From Alphaproteobacteria bacterium (GTDB lineage: Bacteria; Pseudomonadota; Alphaproteobacteria; Acetobacterales; Acetobacteraceae), in contig JAPLOI010000062.1 of the NCBI GenBank assembly GCA_026400815.1, positions 1 through 64,000 of the forward strand: DNA of 64,000 nucleotides, in the 5' to 3' direction. The notes below the pieces were generated by a model. It had not been told where the DNA came from. It searched no databases and was given only the letters and a program-made list of their open reading frames with translations. Every line of letters starts with the position of its first letter. The first letter of the stretch is position 1. Of the stretch, positions 52,787 through 63,227 are shown piece by piece. Made by a program: the position numbers and the translations under genes.

Positions 52787-53919
52787 CCGCGCTTCCTCCG
52801 AACAGCACCATCGGAATCGTCGGCGGCGGCCAGCTTGGCCGCATGTCTGCCTTGGCAGCCGCACGCCTCGGCTATCGCTGCCACATTCTGTCCGACAGCC
52901 CCGGCAGCCCTGCCGCGATGGTGGCGGCCGGCGAGACGGTCGGCCCCTACGACAACCCCGACGTGCTGCGCGAATTCGCCGCCCAGGTGGACGTGATCAC
53001 CTTCGAATTCGAGAATGTCAGCGCCGAAGGGCTTGATCTTCTTGCCTCGTTGAAGCCCGTCCGCCCCTCCCCCGCGGTCTTGCGCATCAGCCAGGACCGC
53101 GCGCTGGAAAAGAGCTTCCTCAACGGCGCCGGCATCGCCACCGCCCCCTGGCGCCTGGTGGAATCCCTCAACGACCTCCACGCCGCCGCCGAAGCCCTGG
53201 GCCTGCCCGCCATCCTGAAAACCACCCGCCTGGGCTACGACGGCAAGGGCCAGCGCCGCATCAACCCCGGCGACGACCTGGAAGACGCCTTCGCGGCCCT
53301 CGCACCCAAGCCGCTGGTGCTGGAAGGCTTCGTCGATTTCGCCTGCGAGGTCTCCGTCGTCGTCGCCCGCGGGCTGGACGGCACCACCAGCGCCTTCGAC
53401 GTGGTGGAAAACCGCCACCGCCACCACATCCTCGATCTCACCCTCGCCCCGGCCCGCATCCCCGAGGAAACCGCCGCCCGCGCCCGCGTCATGGCCAACA
53501 CCATCGCACAATCGATTGATCTCGTGGGATTGCTGGCCGTGGAGATGTTCATCGACGCGCGCGGCCAGGTGCTGGTGAACGAAATCGCGCCGCGCCCGCA
53601 CAATTCCGGCCACTGGACGATCGACGCCTGCCCCGCCAGCCAGTTCGAGCTGCACATCCGCGCCGTCGCCGGCCTGCCTTTGCCGCCCGCCACCCGCCAT
53701 AGCGACGCCGTGATGAAGAACCTCGTCGGCCCCGAGGAAACCGCCCTCTGGCCGGAAATCCTCGCCACCCCGGGCCTGATCCCCCACCTCTACGGCAAGG
53801 CGGAAGCCCGCCCCGGCCGCAAGATGGGCCACGTGACGCGCCTGTTCCCGCGCGGCGCGCTCCCCGGCGCGTTCGGCATCCAGGACGCCCTGGGCAGGCT
53901 GGCCCCGCCCGAGGGCTGA
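52783..53919 (+). CDS. purK: 5-(Carboxyamino)imidazole ribonucleotide synthase
   Basis: A 378-residue ATP-grasp enzyme making N5-CAIR from AIR, bicarbonate and ATP. The N-terminal [24 protein letters not shown]-grasp motifs [11 protein letters not shown] and [33 protein letters not shown] are complete. Start ATG 52783 overlaps the purE stop (ATGA). It ends eight bases before the convergent RTX/Calx-beta gene. Confidence 0.95.
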   Translation: MTALPPNSTIGIVGGGQLGRMSALAAARLGYRCHILSDSPGSPAAMVAAGETVGPYDNPDVLREFAAQVDVITFEFENVSAEGLDLLASLKPVRPSPAVLRISQDRALEKSFLNGAGIATAPWRLVESLNDLHAAAEALGLPAILKTTRLGYDGKGQRRINPGDDLEDAFAALAPKPLVLEGFVDFACEVSVVVARGLDGTTSAFDVVENRHRHHILDLTLAPARIPEETAARARVMANTIAQSIDLVGLLAVEMFIDARGQVLVNEIAPRPHNSGHWTIDACPASQFELHIRAVAGLPLPPATRHSDAVMKNLVGPEETALWPEILATPGLIPHLYGKAEARPGRKMGHVTRLFPRGALPGAFGIQDALGRLAPPEG

Positions 53920-53926
53920 ACGCCGG

Positions 53927-56900
53927 CTACAGCACGAACCAGGTCGCGTCGGGCGTGCCCACCGGCCGCACGAAAATGGTGAGGTCCGCGGCGAAATCCC
54001 CATTGGTGTCGCCGAGGATCGCCACGCGGGTGCCGTCCATCGACCACACCAGCGAGCCCGGCCCGGAGAACCCCGCCCCGATCACCGGGTTGAACACGAA
54101 AGCGTCGTTGGCCAGCGTGCCGGCGATGGCGTCGATCGCCGACAGGTCCAGCTTCTCCCCAATGCCCGGGTTGAAATCCTGGATCGTGGTCGCGTTTGTC
54201 GCACCGTTGCCGATGGCCGCCGGCAGAAAGCGGAAGCTGTCCTGCCCGCCATTGCCGGTCACCGAATCCAGCCCGCGACCCAACAGGAACAGGTCTGGCG
54301 CGGTGCCGCCGGTCAGCGTCTGGTTCGCCGCGGTGCTGACGAAGTCGTCGTTGAAGATGATCCCCTGCGCCGTGCCGGTGCCGATCTGAGCGCCCCCGGT
54401 GGGGTTGGCGAGCGTGACCGCGAAGCGCTCGCTGAGTTCCTGGGCCTGGTCGGCGCGCACATTGAGGGTGATGGTGCGGGTGGTCTGCCCCGCCGCGAAG
54501 CCGACAGTGCCGGTGGGGAACACCCCGTTGGCGAAATCGGGCGCCGTCGCCGGGGCGGTGCCGTTGCCGCTGGCGCCGGCCACCGCAAAACTCACCCCCT
54601 GGGCGAGGCTGGTGCCGCCGGTGCGCGTGACGGTGAAGGTGAACTGCGTGGTGGCGCCGGCCGGGCCATTGCCTTCGGGCTTGCTGGCGCTGGCGGCCGC
54701 GATCGAAAGGGTGGAGTCGTCGCTCTGGATCGTGGCACCCAGGCTGGCCCCGGTGATAGCAGCCCCGGTGGCGCCGGAGAGCACGAGCTGGAACCCCTCA
54801 TCCGCCTCCTGCACGGTGTCCCCGGCCACGTTCACGGTCACGGTCTTGCTGGTCTCGCCGGCCAGGAACGTCACCGTGCCGGAGGGCATCACGCCGCCCG
54901 CGAAGTCGCTTGCCGTGGCCGGGGCGGCGCCGCTGCCGGCCACGGTGAACTGCACCGTGCTGGTGCCGCTGACATTGCCCTGGCGCTGCACCAGGAAGCT
55001 GTACGCGCGCACGCCGGCATTGCCCTCGGCCTGCGCCATCGCGCCCCCGGCCTGCACGCGCAGGCTGGTGTCGTCGTTCTGGATGATCCCGTGCGCCAAG
55101 GCGGTGCCCAGGGTCGCCCCGCCGGTCGGGTTGGCGAGCGTGACGGCGAAGCGTTCGGCTGTTTCAACCACCGCGTCGGCGGCAACCCGCACCGTGAGGG
55201 TCCGGCTGGTTTCGCCGGCGGCGAAGCTCAGCGTGCCGGCGGGAAGCACGCCGCCGGTGAAATCCGCCGCATCGGCGGGCGAGGTGCCGGTGCCGGCGAT
55301 GCCGGCCACCGACCACGCCACGCTCTGCGCCACCCCCGGCGTGCCCGCGCGCGTAACGGTGAAGGTGAACGCCGTGCTGCCGCCAGTGCCCTCCGGCTTG
55401 TTGGCGCTGGTGGCGGCGATGGAGAACGCGGTGTCGTCGTTGAGGATCGTCGCGGTGGGCACGGCGTGGCTGGCGATCACGCCGCCGGTGGGGTTCGAAA
55501 GCACGAACCCGAACCCCTCGCTGGCCTCCTGCGCGCTGTCGCCCACCACGGCGACCGTCACCGTCCGGCTCGCCTGCCCCGGCGCGAACGACACCGTGCC
55601 GGAGGGCAGCACGCCACCAACGAAATCCGCGGCAGTGGCCGGGGTGGCACCGCTGCCCTGCACCGCAAACGCCACCGTGCCGGCGCCGCTGAGGTTGCCC
55701 ACCCGCTGCACCGTGAAGGTGAAGCTGCTTGTGCCGCCGGTGCCCTCCGCCAGCGCGCCGCCGCCCGTGGCGGCATAGGCCGCGTCATCGTCCAGGATCA
55801 CCGCCGTGGCCGCGCCGCCATCCACCGCGGTGGTGCCCGATGGCACGGCGAGGGTGACAACGAACACCCGTTTGGATTCAACCAGCGCATCGCGCAGAAC
55901 CCGCACGGTGATGGTTTTTTCCGTCTCCCCCGCCAGGAAGCCCACGGTGCCGCTGGGCAGGGCGGCGCCGAAATCCAACGCCGAGGCCGGCTGGCTGCCG
56001 GCGGGCAAGGTGCCAGGCCCGCCCGCCGCGCTCCAGCCCACGGTCTGGGCCAGCGCGGTGCCGCCGCTGCGGGTCACCTTGAAGGTGAAGTCGGTGGTGC
56101 CGCTGCCGGTGCCCTCGGCCAGCGACGGGGTGAGCGCGGCGATGGCGAAGCCGGTGCTGCCGCCGAGGGTGATCTTGGCGTCGCTGAACTGCAGGATTTC
56201 GATATCCCTCAGCGTGTCCTTGCCATCCGCGCCGGAGACAATGAGCGCGCCGGCCGGCCCGGCCGTGACGGTGTAGCTGGCCGAGGCACCGGAGAACACG
56301 GCGGTGTCGATGCCGCCATTGCCTTCCAGCAGGTCGTCGCCCAGCCCGCCGGTCAGCACGTTGGCGCCACCATCGCCCACCAGCGTGTCGGCGAAGTCGG
56401 TGCCGACGACGTTCTCGATGTTCAGCAGCGTATCGATGGTGCCGAAGCCATCCGTGCCGGTCTGGGACTCCAGGCTCACCAACACACCCGCCAGCCCGCC
56501 CTGCCCGGCATCGCGGGAATAATCGGTGGTGTCGCTGCCGCCGCGGCCGTCGATCAGGTCGTTGCCGCGCAGGCCGCGGAAGAAATTGTCGCCGCCATCG
56601 CCGTACAGCAGGTCCGCATGGATGGTCTTGCCGTCCACCGAAATCGACCGCGGCTCCAGCGAGTTGGTGCCGCGGATGCCCTCGATGCCGGACAGCTTGT
56701 CGACCAACCCGGTGCCGAACCCGTCCGTGCCCGTGCCCGCCTGCAGGTCCACCATCACCGAGTTGGTGCCGCCATAGGAGGAGTCGCCGTCGTAGCGCAC
56801 CTCGTCGATCCCGGCGCCGCCGATGATCACGTCGGCCCCGGCCAGGCCCTGGAACTGGTTGTCCTGCCCGTCGCCGGTCAGCGTATCGGCGTTGCGGGTG

Positions 56901-58525
56901 CCGCGCAGGCTTTCGATGCTGGTGAAGGTATCGAAGCCGCCGAACGGGTCCGACACCGTGCCAAGGCCGAGGTCGAGCACAAGCCCAGCCACCCCCGTGT
57001 AGTCGGCGTAGGAGAGCAGGTCGTTCTGCGGGCTTCCGGTGATGGTGTCGTTGCCGGCGCCGGGCTCGAAATACACCCCCTGGCTGCGCGCCTTCAGCGT
57101 ATCGTTGCCGCCCAGCCCGAGCAGCGTGTAGCGGTTGCGAAACTCCAGCACGGCGTCGCCGCCGGTCAGCGTGTCGGCGCTTTCGGTGCCCCCTACCCGT
57201 TCGATCGAAATCAGCGTGTCAGTGTTGCCGAAGCCGTCCGTGGCCGTGCCAGTACCGAGATCGACCACCACGCCTTTCGTGCCGCCGTTGCGCGCATCGC
57301 GGTCGTAACGTACGGTATCGAAGCCCGCGCCGCCGTCCAGCGTGTCGTTGCCGGCCAGGCCGCGCAGGAAATTGCCACTGGCATTGCCAATCAGCGTATC
57401 CGCGTTGCGGGTGCCGCGCAGCCCCTCGATCCCGCCGGTGATCGTGTCCGTGCCGCCATAGGGATCGTTCACGATCCCCGTGGCGAGGTTCATGATGGCG
57501 CCCTTGGTGCCGGTGTATTCCTGGTAGCTGACCTGGTCGTTGGCGCTTGCCCCACCGGTGATGGTGTCGTTGCCCGCACCCGGCTCGATATACATCTCGA
57601 AGCTGCCGGCCTTGATCGTATCGTCGCCGCCATAACCATAGGCTTCGTACGAGAAGCCAGACAGCGCCTTGTCACCGCCAATGATGAGGTCGGCCTGTTC
57701 GGTGCCACCCGCGCCCTCGATGCCGGTGAAGCTGTCCTGGTCGCCGAAGCCGTCGGTGGCGGTGCCGGTGGCGAGGTTCACCGTCACGCCTTTGGTGCCA
57801 CCGTAGCGCGTGTCACGCAGGTAGGAGACGGTGTCGAACCCGCCCAAGCCCGAGAAATTGTCGGCGCCGGCCAGCCCCTCGAAGCGATTGGCGCCGGTGC
57901 TGCCGATCAGCGTGTCGGCGAAGCGCGTGCTGCGGATGTTCTCGATGGAGCTGATGGTTTCGGTGTTGCCCCAGGGATCCAGGAAGGTGGAGAAACTCAG
58001 GTTGACCGTGATGCCCTTGGTGATCGTGGCATCGCCGTTGGCCGCCGAATACGACAGCATGTCGAACCCGTTGCCGCCGTTGATGGTGTCGGCGCCATTG
58101 CCGGGGTCGATGTAGTCGTCGCCGTCGAAGCCATTGATGGTGTCGTTGCCCCCGGAGGCGTTGAAGCTGTCGGCATTGGCCGAGCCCTGCATCAGGTCGG
58201 CGCCGGCCGTCAGCGCCAGTTCCGGGAAGGCGGAGGGGCCGAACCAACGGTTATACAGGTCCACCATCGGGGTGCCGGCAGAGGTGTAGGAGGCGAACAG
58301 AATGGTCTGCGAGCTGTCGAAATGCTCCACGGAGTCGATCAGGCCGCCGAGTGCCACGCTGCCGGAAAACACGAACCCGCTGCCCCGGATCACCACGCGC
58401 GAACCGTCGGGATTGATATACAGCAGCTCGGTGCCGATCGCGCCCGCCAGGGTTGCCGCGGCGCCGAACATCGTGCCTTGCGCATAGCCCGCCGGCGCCG
58501 CGTTGGTGACCGTGTAGGTTGCCAT
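53927..58525 (-). CDS. RTX and Calx-beta repeat secreted protein
   Basis: A 1532-residue protein, intact. Residues 1-110 have no signal peptide. Residues 110-770 hold RTX-like units (GGNDTINGFDGDDYIDPGNGADTINGG) in a larger repeat with DTLIG and GTKGVTVNLATGTATDGFG. Residues 795-1390 hold five Calx-beta domains, each starting with a PEG/AEG motif and ending in a Asp-rich NDDT/DDD loop. Domains 1, 3 and 5 resemble each other, as do 2 and 4, so the block looks like a duplicated pair. The final 130 residues contain RTX-like GGTAPDLFLLGRGLDSV and a short domain that may direct type I secretion. It should be extracellular and calcium binding, perhaps an adhesin. No type I secretion genes are in the window. 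It converges on purK. Confidence 0.88.
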   Translation of the reverse strand: MATYTVTNAAPAGYAQGTMFGAAATLAGAIGTELLYINPDGSRVVIRGSGFVFSGSVALGGLIDSVEHFDSSQTILFASYTSAGTPMVDLYNRWFGPSAFPELALTAGADLMQGSANADSFNASGGNDTINGFDGDDYIDPGNGADTINGGNGFDMLSYSAANGDATITKGITVNLSFSTFLDPWGNTETISSIENIRSTRFADTLIGSTGANRFEGLAGADNFSGLGGFDTVSYLRDTRYGGTKGVTVNLATGTATDGFGDQDSFTGIEGAGGTEQADLIIGGDKALSGFSYEAYGYGGDDTIKAGSFEMYIEPGAGNDTITGGASANDQVSYQEYTGTKGAIMNLATGIVNDPYGGTDTITGGIEGLRGTRNADTLIGNASGNFLRGLAGNDTLDGGAGFDTVRYDRDARNGGTKGVVVDLGTGTATDGFGNTDTLISIERVGGTESADTLTGGDAVLEFRNRYTLLGLGGNDTLKARSQGVYFEPGAGNDTITGSPQNDLLSYADYTGVAGLVLDLGLGTVSDPFGGFDTFTSIESLRGTRNADTLTGDGQDNQFQGLAGADVIIGGAGIDEVRYDGDSSYGGTNSVMVDLQAGTGTDGFGTGLVDKLSGIEGIRGTNSLEPRSISVDGKTIHADLLYGDGGDNFFRGLRGNDLIDGRGGSDTTDYSRDAGQGGLAGVLVSLESQTGTDGFGTIDTLLNIENVVGTDFADTLVGDGGANVLTGGLGDDLLEGNGGIDTAVFSGASASYTVTAGPAGALIVSGADGKDTLRDIEILQFSDAKITLGGSTGFAIAALTPSLAEGTGSGTTDFTFKVTRSGGTALAQTVGWSAAGGPGTLPAGSQPASALDFGAALPSGTVGFLAGETEKTITVRVLRDALVESKRVFVVTLAVPSGTTAVDGGAATAVILDDDAAYAATGGGALAEGTGGTSSFTFTVQRVGNLSGAGTVAFAVQGSGATPATAADFVGGVLPSGTVSFAPGQASRTVTVAVVGDSAQEASEGFGFVLSNPTGGVIASHAVPTATILNDDTAFSIAATSANKPEGTGGSTAFTFTVTRAGTPGVAQSVAWSVAGIAGTGTSPADAADFTGGVLPAGTLSFAAGETSRTLTVRVAADAVVETAERFAVTLANPTGGATLGTALAHGIIQNDDTSLRVQAGGAMAQAEGNAGVRAYSFLVQRQGNVSGTSTVQFTVAGSGAAPATASDFAGGVMPSGTVTFLAGETSKTVTVNVAGDTVQEADEGFQLVLSGATGAAITGASLGATIQSDDSTLSIAAASASKPEGNGPAGATTQFTFTVTRTGGTSLAQGVSFAVAGASGNGTAPATAPDFANGVFPTGTVGFAAGQTTRTITLNVRADQAQELSERFAVTLANPTGGAQIGTGTAQGIIFNDDFVSTAANQTLTGGTAPDLFLLGRGLDSVTGNGGQDSFRFLPAAIGNGATNATTIQDFNPGIGEKLDLSAIDAIAGTLANDAFVFNPVIGAGFSGPGSLVWSMDGTRVAILGDTNGDFAADLTIFVRPVGTPDATWFVL

Positions 58526-58694
58526 TTCGAGACTCCCGGCGGATCAGGCGCTACGATATTTTATTATCGGAACGATCATAATGTGGTAACGGCCCCCGGC
58601 GAAGTAACTTTTTAGTAACTTTTGCGACGCCGCTCCCCTCGACACCGAACCTGATCGCGCCCACCGTTCCGTGCCACAAGAAGGGACAGCACCC

Positions 58695-59489
58695 ATGGCA
58701 CACGCCATCATCGTCACCGGCGCCGCCAGCGGCATCGGCCGGGCCATCGCCCTGGCACTCCACGCCGAGGGCCACCAGGTGCTCGCCGCCGACCGCGACG
58801 CCAATGCGCTCGCCACCCTGCCCTCCGCCCTGCGCACCGTGGTGGCCGATTTCGCCCAGCCCGACAGCTTCGCCCATGTCGCCGCCACCGCCCTGGTGGC
58901 GTTCGGGCGGATCGACGTGCTGGTGAACAATGCCGGCATCGGCCAATACGCCGTGCGGCCGAACCAGCGCACCCACCCGATCCGCTTCTGGGAGACCACG
59001 CCGGAGCAATGGTGGCGGTTCATGACCATCAACGGCGCCGGCCCCATCAACATGGCCCGCGCCGTGGTGCCGCACATGCTGGCCGAGCGGCAGGGGCGGA
59101 TCATCAGCGTCACCACCAGCCTCGGCACCATGGTGCGCGCCGGGCACCTGCTCTACGGCAGCGCCAAGGCCGCCGCCGAATCCGCCATGGCGGTGCTGGC
59201 GGCCGATCTGGAAGGCACCGGCGTTACCTCCAACGTCCTGGTCCCCGGTGGCACCACCGCCACCGCCCTGGTGGGCGAGACCGCCGGCGACCCCGCCCGC
59301 ATGCTGCAACCGGAAATCATGGTCCCGCCGCTGCTCTGGCTGCTGTCGGATGCCGCCCGCACGGTGAACGCCAGGCGCTTCGTGGCGGCGGATTGGGATG
59401 CCGAGCTGCCGCCGGCGGAGGCCGCGGCGAAGGCCGGCGCGCCGATTGCCTGGGGCGGGATCGCACGTATGCCGATCGAGCCGAAGTAG
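58695..59489 (+). CDS. Short-chain dehydrogenase/reductase
   Basis: A 264-residue SDR. The cofactor motif is TGAASGIGRAIALALH, NNAGIG is the NNAG element, and the catalytic Ser (SVTTSLG) and Tyr-Lys (LLYGSAKAAAE) are present, though the Ser region is slightly unusual. ADRDAN after the second strand suggests NAD preference. Start ATG 58695, with AAGAAGGGAC upstream. It is divergent from the Calx-beta gene and followed by a family A repeat. Substrate unknown. Confidence 0.87.
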   Translation: MAHAIIVTGAASGIGRAIALALHAEGHQVLAADRDANALATLPSALRTVVADFAQPDSFAHVAATALVAFGRIDVLVNNAGIGQYAVRPNQRTHPIRFWETTPEQWWRFMTINGAGPINMARAVVPHMLAERQGRIISVTTSLGTMVRAGHLLYGSAKAAAESAMAVLAADLEGTGVTSNVLVPGGTTATALVGETAGDPARMLQPEIMVPPLLWLLSDAARTVNARRFVAADWDAELPPAEAAAKAGAPIAWGGIARMPIEPK

Positions 59490-59505
59490 CGCGCGGCACC
59501 ATCCC

Positions 59506-59641
59506 AAGCGAAGGGGTCACAGAGAACACGAAGGGCGAAGGAGAGCACAGAGAAGTGCGACGGCCCTGTCCGCTGGTGCCGCCCCCCGGACATCTCTGTG
59601 GCCCTCCGTGGTCCTCCGTGTCCTCTGTGACCCCTTCGCTT
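59506..59641. repeat. Family A hairpin repeat, copy 4
   Basis: AAGCGAAGGGGTCACAGAG ... CTCTGTGACCCCTTCGCTT. The change in the terminal arm (GGGG for GCGG) is matched by CCCC for CCGC on the other arm, so pairing is kept. It lies between the convergent SDR and antiporter genes. Confidence 0.85.
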
Positions 59642-59662
59642 GCGACGCCCGAAGCTGGCCCC

Positions 59663-61465
59663 CTATTCCTCCTTCACCCTGTCCCTCAGCCGCCGCCGCC
59701 CGAAATCCCTGATCTCCACATCATCCGGCGCCATGGCCCGGATGCCATCGTGGAACTCCGCCCGCTTCTCATGGATGGAAACCAGGATCGGCCCCATCGC
59801 CACGCCGAGGTCCACCAGCACGGCCTCGCTGAGCTGCAGGCTCGCCTCGATCGTCTCGGGCACCGCGCTGGTGGCGCCCAGGCCGTACACATGGGCCGCG
59901 TGCCGGTCGTCGCGGGCGCGCACGATGATGTGCAGGTCCCCGCGGGCGGCGCGGGCCAGGCTCACCAGCGCGTCCACCGCATCGGGGTCCGTCATCGTCA
60001 CCACCAGGGCGCGGGCGGTATCCAGGTGCAGGTGGGCGAGCAGCTCGGGGTTGGCCAGGTCGCCCCAGAACACCTGCCGGCGGCCCTGGCGGCGCAGGGC
60101 GGCCACCTCATCGGGGTCGGCATCCACCGCGATCCAGGGAATGCGGTGCGCATCCAGCAGTTCCGACACGGTGCGCCCCACCCTTCCGTAGCCGCCGATG
60201 ATCACGCGCGGGGTGGCGTCCGCCCCTTCCTCCGGCAGCAGCAGCTCATGCGGCACCCGGGCCATGCGCCGCGCCAGCCGGTCCCCCAGGCTGCCCAGCG
60301 CCGGGATCACCGCCAGGCCCACCGCCACCACGATCAGCGCCAGCGCCCCGGCCGAAGGGTCGATCAACCCACCGGTGATACCCAGCCCGATCACCACGAA
60401 GCCGAACTCCCCGCCCGGCGCCAGCAGCAGCCCGGCCGGCAGGGCGGCGCGCCAGCCCAGGCGGAAGCCCAGCACCAGCAAGCCGATCACCACCGCCTTG
60501 GCCACCACCAGCACCACCGACAGCGCCAGCACCTGCCAGGGATGCGCCAGGATGCGGCCGAACTCCAACGTCATGCCCACGGAGATCAGGAACACCCCGA
60601 TCAGCAGCCCCTTGAACGGGTCGATCACCGCCTCGATCTGCCGGCGGTATTCGGTTTCGGCCAGCAGCAGCCCGGCCACCAGCGCGCCGAGTGCGGGCGT
60701 GAGGCCGGCGGCGGCGGCGATCAGGCTGGTGCCCAGCACCACCAGCAGGCAGGCGGCCACGAACAGGTCGGGGCTGGCGGTGCGCGCAACGGAGCGGAAC
60801 AGCGGCCGCAGCACCAGCCGCCCGGCCAGCAGCAGCGCCAGCACGGTGGCCACGGCACGCAGCGCCATCCAGGCCAGGGCGGCCATCCCCTGCTCCTCTC
60901 CGCCGCGCCCCAGCACGCCAATCGCCACCAGGATCGGCACGGCGGCGATATCCTGGAACAACAGCACGCCCAGTGCGGCGCGCCCCAGCTTGCCGTTCAT
61001 CGCCCGCCGGTCGGCCAGCACCTGCAGCACCACGGCGGTGGAAGACATCGCCAGCGCCAGGGCCAGCACCGCGGCACTCGCCCAGCCCTGCCCCAGCAGC
61101 AGCAGCAAGCCGCCCACCACGGCGCTGCACAGCCCCATCTGCAGCGGCCCCAGCACGAACACGAAATGCCGCATCGCCCGCAGCCGCGGCAGGGTCATCT
61201 CCAGCCCGATCATGAACATCAGCATCACCACGCCGAGATCCGCGATCGGCGCGATCGCCTCCGTATCCGTCAGCGTGAACCAGCCCAGCCACGGCACGGT
61301 CACCGCCAGGCTGCCCAGCCCGGCCGGCCCCACCACCAGCCCCACCAGGATGAACCCCAGCACCGGCGAGAGCTTCAGCCGGTGGAACACCGGAATCACC
61401 ACCGCGGCGGCGCCAAGCACCACCAGCGCGGGCCGGAACAGGGAGGGATCAAGGGGGGCAGCCAT
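59663..61465 (-). CDS. CPA2-family monovalent cation:proton antiporter, KefB/KefC-like
   Basis: A 600-residue membrane protein. Residues 1-390 form about 12 helices with the Asp-containing FQDIAAVPILVAIG motif and GAFVAG-like LGALVAGLLLAETEYR. Residues 415-560 are a TrkA-N (RCK) Rossmann domain (VIIGGYGRVGRTVSELLDAHRIPWIAVDADPDEV). Such proteins exchange K+ or Na+ for protons; Kef members are gated by glutathione conjugates. No KefF/KefG partner is nearby, so glutathione control is uncertain. Start ATG 61465. Confidence 0.88.
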   Translation of the reverse strand: MAAPLDPSLFRPALVVLGAAAVVIPVFHRLKLSPVLGFILVGLVVGPAGLGSLAVTVPWLGWFTLTDTEAIAPIADLGVVMLMFMIGLEMTLPRLRAMRHFVFVLGPLQMGLCSAVVGGLLLLLGQGWASAAVLALALAMSSTAVVLQVLADRRAMNGKLGRAALGVLLFQDIAAVPILVAIGVLGRGGEEQGMAALAWMALRAVATVLALLLAGRLVLRPLFRSVARTASPDLFVAACLLVVLGTSLIAAAAGLTPALGALVAGLLLAETEYRRQIEAVIDPFKGLLIGVFLISVGMTLEFGRILAHPWQVLALSVVLVVAKAVVIGLLVLGFRLGWRAALPAGLLLAPGGEFGFVVIGLGITGGLIDPSAGALALIVVAVGLAVIPALGSLGDRLARRMARVPHELLLPEEGADATPRVIIGGYGRVGRTVSELLDAHRIPWIAVDADPDEVAALRRQGRRQVFWGDLANPELLAHLHLDTARALVVTMTDPDAVDALVSLARAARGDLHIIVRARDDRHAAHVYGLGATSAVPETIEASLQLSEAVLVDLGVAMGPILVSIHEKRAEFHDGIRAMAPDDVEIRDFGRRRLRDRVKEE

Positions 61466-61557
61466 GCCGCAAGTATCGCCGCATACGCCCGCGCCCTCTA
61501 CAGCCCCGCCCCCATTCCGCGCTAACGTGACCGGGAATTCTTCGAGGATCCCCGCCC

Positions 61558-63039
61558 ATGCGCATCGCCGTCCTCCATTTCTCGCACGAGACCGTCACTT
61601 TCCTGGCCAACGACACCACCCTGGCGGATTTCACCTACCCGGGCTCCCCGGCCAAGGGCGACGCGGTGCTGGCGATGCAGCCGCGCGACTACATCGGCGG
61701 CTTCGTGCAGGTGGCGCGGGAATACGCGGATGTGGAGCTGGTGGGCATCGAAAGCCCCGGCTTCCCCGTCACGGGCACCGGCAGCGGCTGGATCACGGAG
61801 GAGGCGTTCGAAACCTTCGTCGGCAAGATGATCGCGGAGCTGAACGCCTCCGGCCCGTGGGATGGTGCCTACCTCGCCGTCCACGGCGCCATGGGCGCCC
61901 GCGGTGTCGCGCGCCCCGAAGCCGAGCTGGCCCGCCGCGTGCGCGCCGCCATCGGCTCCACCGCCATCATCGCCGCCACCTTCGACCCGCACGGAAACGA
62001 GGACGAGGAGTTCCTGAAATACGCCGACATGGCGTTCACCGTGAAATACTTCCCGCACTACGACGGCCACCTGCAAGGCCAGCGCGCCGCCCGCCAGATG
62101 GTCCGCGCCATCCGCGGCACCTACAAGCCGGAAGCCGTCACGGTGAAGGTGCCGATCATCTCCCCCACCGTCCTGCAATGGACCGGCGCCTCGCCCTGGT
62201 CCGACCTGGTGCAACGCGCCCTCACCTGGGAAGCCCGCGAGCCCGATGCCTATGTGAACGTGTTCTTCGGCTTCCCCTGGAGCGACGTGCCCGATGTCGG
62301 CATGTGCATCCAGGCCATGACCAACGGGAACAAGAAGCTGGCGCAAACCATCGCCGACGACATGGCCGCCTTCGCCTGGCGCAAGCGCCACGAGCTGCTG
62401 CACAGCACCAAGGTGCATCACATGAAGGAAGGCGTCGCCCTGGCGCTCAAGGCCCAGCAGGCCGGCGAAACCCCCATCGTCCTCGGCGACCACTCCGACC
62501 GCTCCGGCTACGCCACCTGGCTGCTGAGCGAGATCATGGCCCAGGGCCTCAGCAACACCCTCATCGCCACCGTGGCCGACAACGCCCTCGTCACCCGCCT
62601 GCTTGCGTCCGGCGCCAAGGCGGGCGATGCCTTCGATGAACTGGTCGGCGGCGAGGCCGACGAATCCGCCGGCCCCAAGGTGCGCGTGCAGGGCAAGATC
62701 CACTCCGTCAGCGCCGGGCGCAGCCGCACCGGCGGGCAGAGCTGGGTGAACGTGGATCTCGGAAACGGCAACGTGCTCTGCATCAGCCCCTATCTGGTGC
62801 AGGTGATCGAGCTGGACCATCTGCGCCAGTTCGGCTTCGACCCGGCCCAGTTCCAGGTCTTCGCCATCAAAAGCCGCGTCCACTTCCGCCGCGGCTTCGA
62901 TGACAACGGCTTCGCCAAAACCATCCTGCTGGTGGAACCGCCGGAGCCGTTCCTGGGCACCACGCGGCTGGACGGGCTGCCCTACACCAACGTGGATATC
63001 ACCAAGTTCTATCCGTACGGGGAGGTCAGCTTCCCCTAA
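61558..63039 (+). CDS. MlrC/M81 family metallohydrolase, paralogue 2
   Basis: A 493-residue second MlrC-family protein. N-terminus MRIAVLHFSHETVTFLANDTT, a metal-site candidate in ATFDPHGNEDEEFL, and KYFPHYDGHLQGQRAA, FFGFPWSDVPDVG and LGDHSDRSGYA correspond to the KEYPHVD, HGFPWGD and ADNAGGG segments of paralogue 1. The metal-site Glu/Asp around GNEDEE differ from paralogue 1 (LDLHCHLTE), so the substrates probably differ. It is followed by a transglutaminase-like gene, which may be related in peptide chemistry. Start ATG 61558. A family B repeat follows directly. Confidence 0.85.
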   Translation: MRIAVLHFSHETVTFLANDTTLADFTYPGSPAKGDAVLAMQPRDYIGGFVQVAREYADVELVGIESPGFPVTGTGSGWITEEAFETFVGKMIAELNASGPWDGAYLAVHGAMGARGVARPEAELARRVRAAIGSTAIIAATFDPHGNEDEEFLKYADMAFTVKYFPHYDGHLQGQRAARQMVRAIRGTYKPEAVTVKVPIISPTVLQWTGASPWSDLVQRALTWEAREPDAYVNVFFGFPWSDVPDVGMCIQAMTNGNKKLAQTIADDMAAFAWRKRHELLHSTKVHHMKEGVALALKAQQAGETPIVLGDHSDRSGYATWLLSEIMAQGLSNTLIATVADNALVTRLLASGAKAGDAFDELVGGEADESAGPKVRVQGKIHSVSAGRSRTGGQSWVNVDLGNGNVLCISPYLVQVIELDHLRQFGFDPAQFQVFAIKSRVHFRRGFDDNGFAKTILLVEPPEPFLGTTRLDGLPYTNVDITKFYPYGEVSFP

Positions 63040-63173
63040 GAAAGCAAGCACCTTCTTTTTCTGAAGAAAAAGAAGCAAAAAGACTTCATCCGTTTGATGC
63101 GGAGCGATCGCATCTCACCGCATCAAACGGATAAAAGTTTTTTGGTTCTTTTCTTCAAAAAAGAACCGCTTCC
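63040..63173. repeat. Family B cloverleaf repeat, copy 5 (inverted)
   Basis: AAGCAAG, arm (CTTCTTTTT / AAAAAGAAG), CAAAAAGACTTCATC, a perfect 15-bp central stem (ATCCGTTTGATGCGG / CCGCATCAAACGGAT), AAAAGTTTTTTGG, arm (GTTCTTTTCTTC / AAAAAAGAAC). It begins at the stop codon of MlrC paralogue 2 and lies between two co-directional genes. Confidence 0.85.
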
Positions 63174-63227
63174 TATGCGCGGCACGCATCTTGCCTGCCA
63201 CCGGCTTGAACCTCGTCGGGACTCCCC

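Noticed and set aside
55091-58615. A very long open frame (over 1100 codons) on the strand opposite the Calx-beta protein
   Set aside because: Regular GC-rich, repeat-coding sequence leaves the antisense strand open. The product is Gly/Ala/Arg-rich and has no domain, while the minus frame has clear RTX and Calx-beta motifs.
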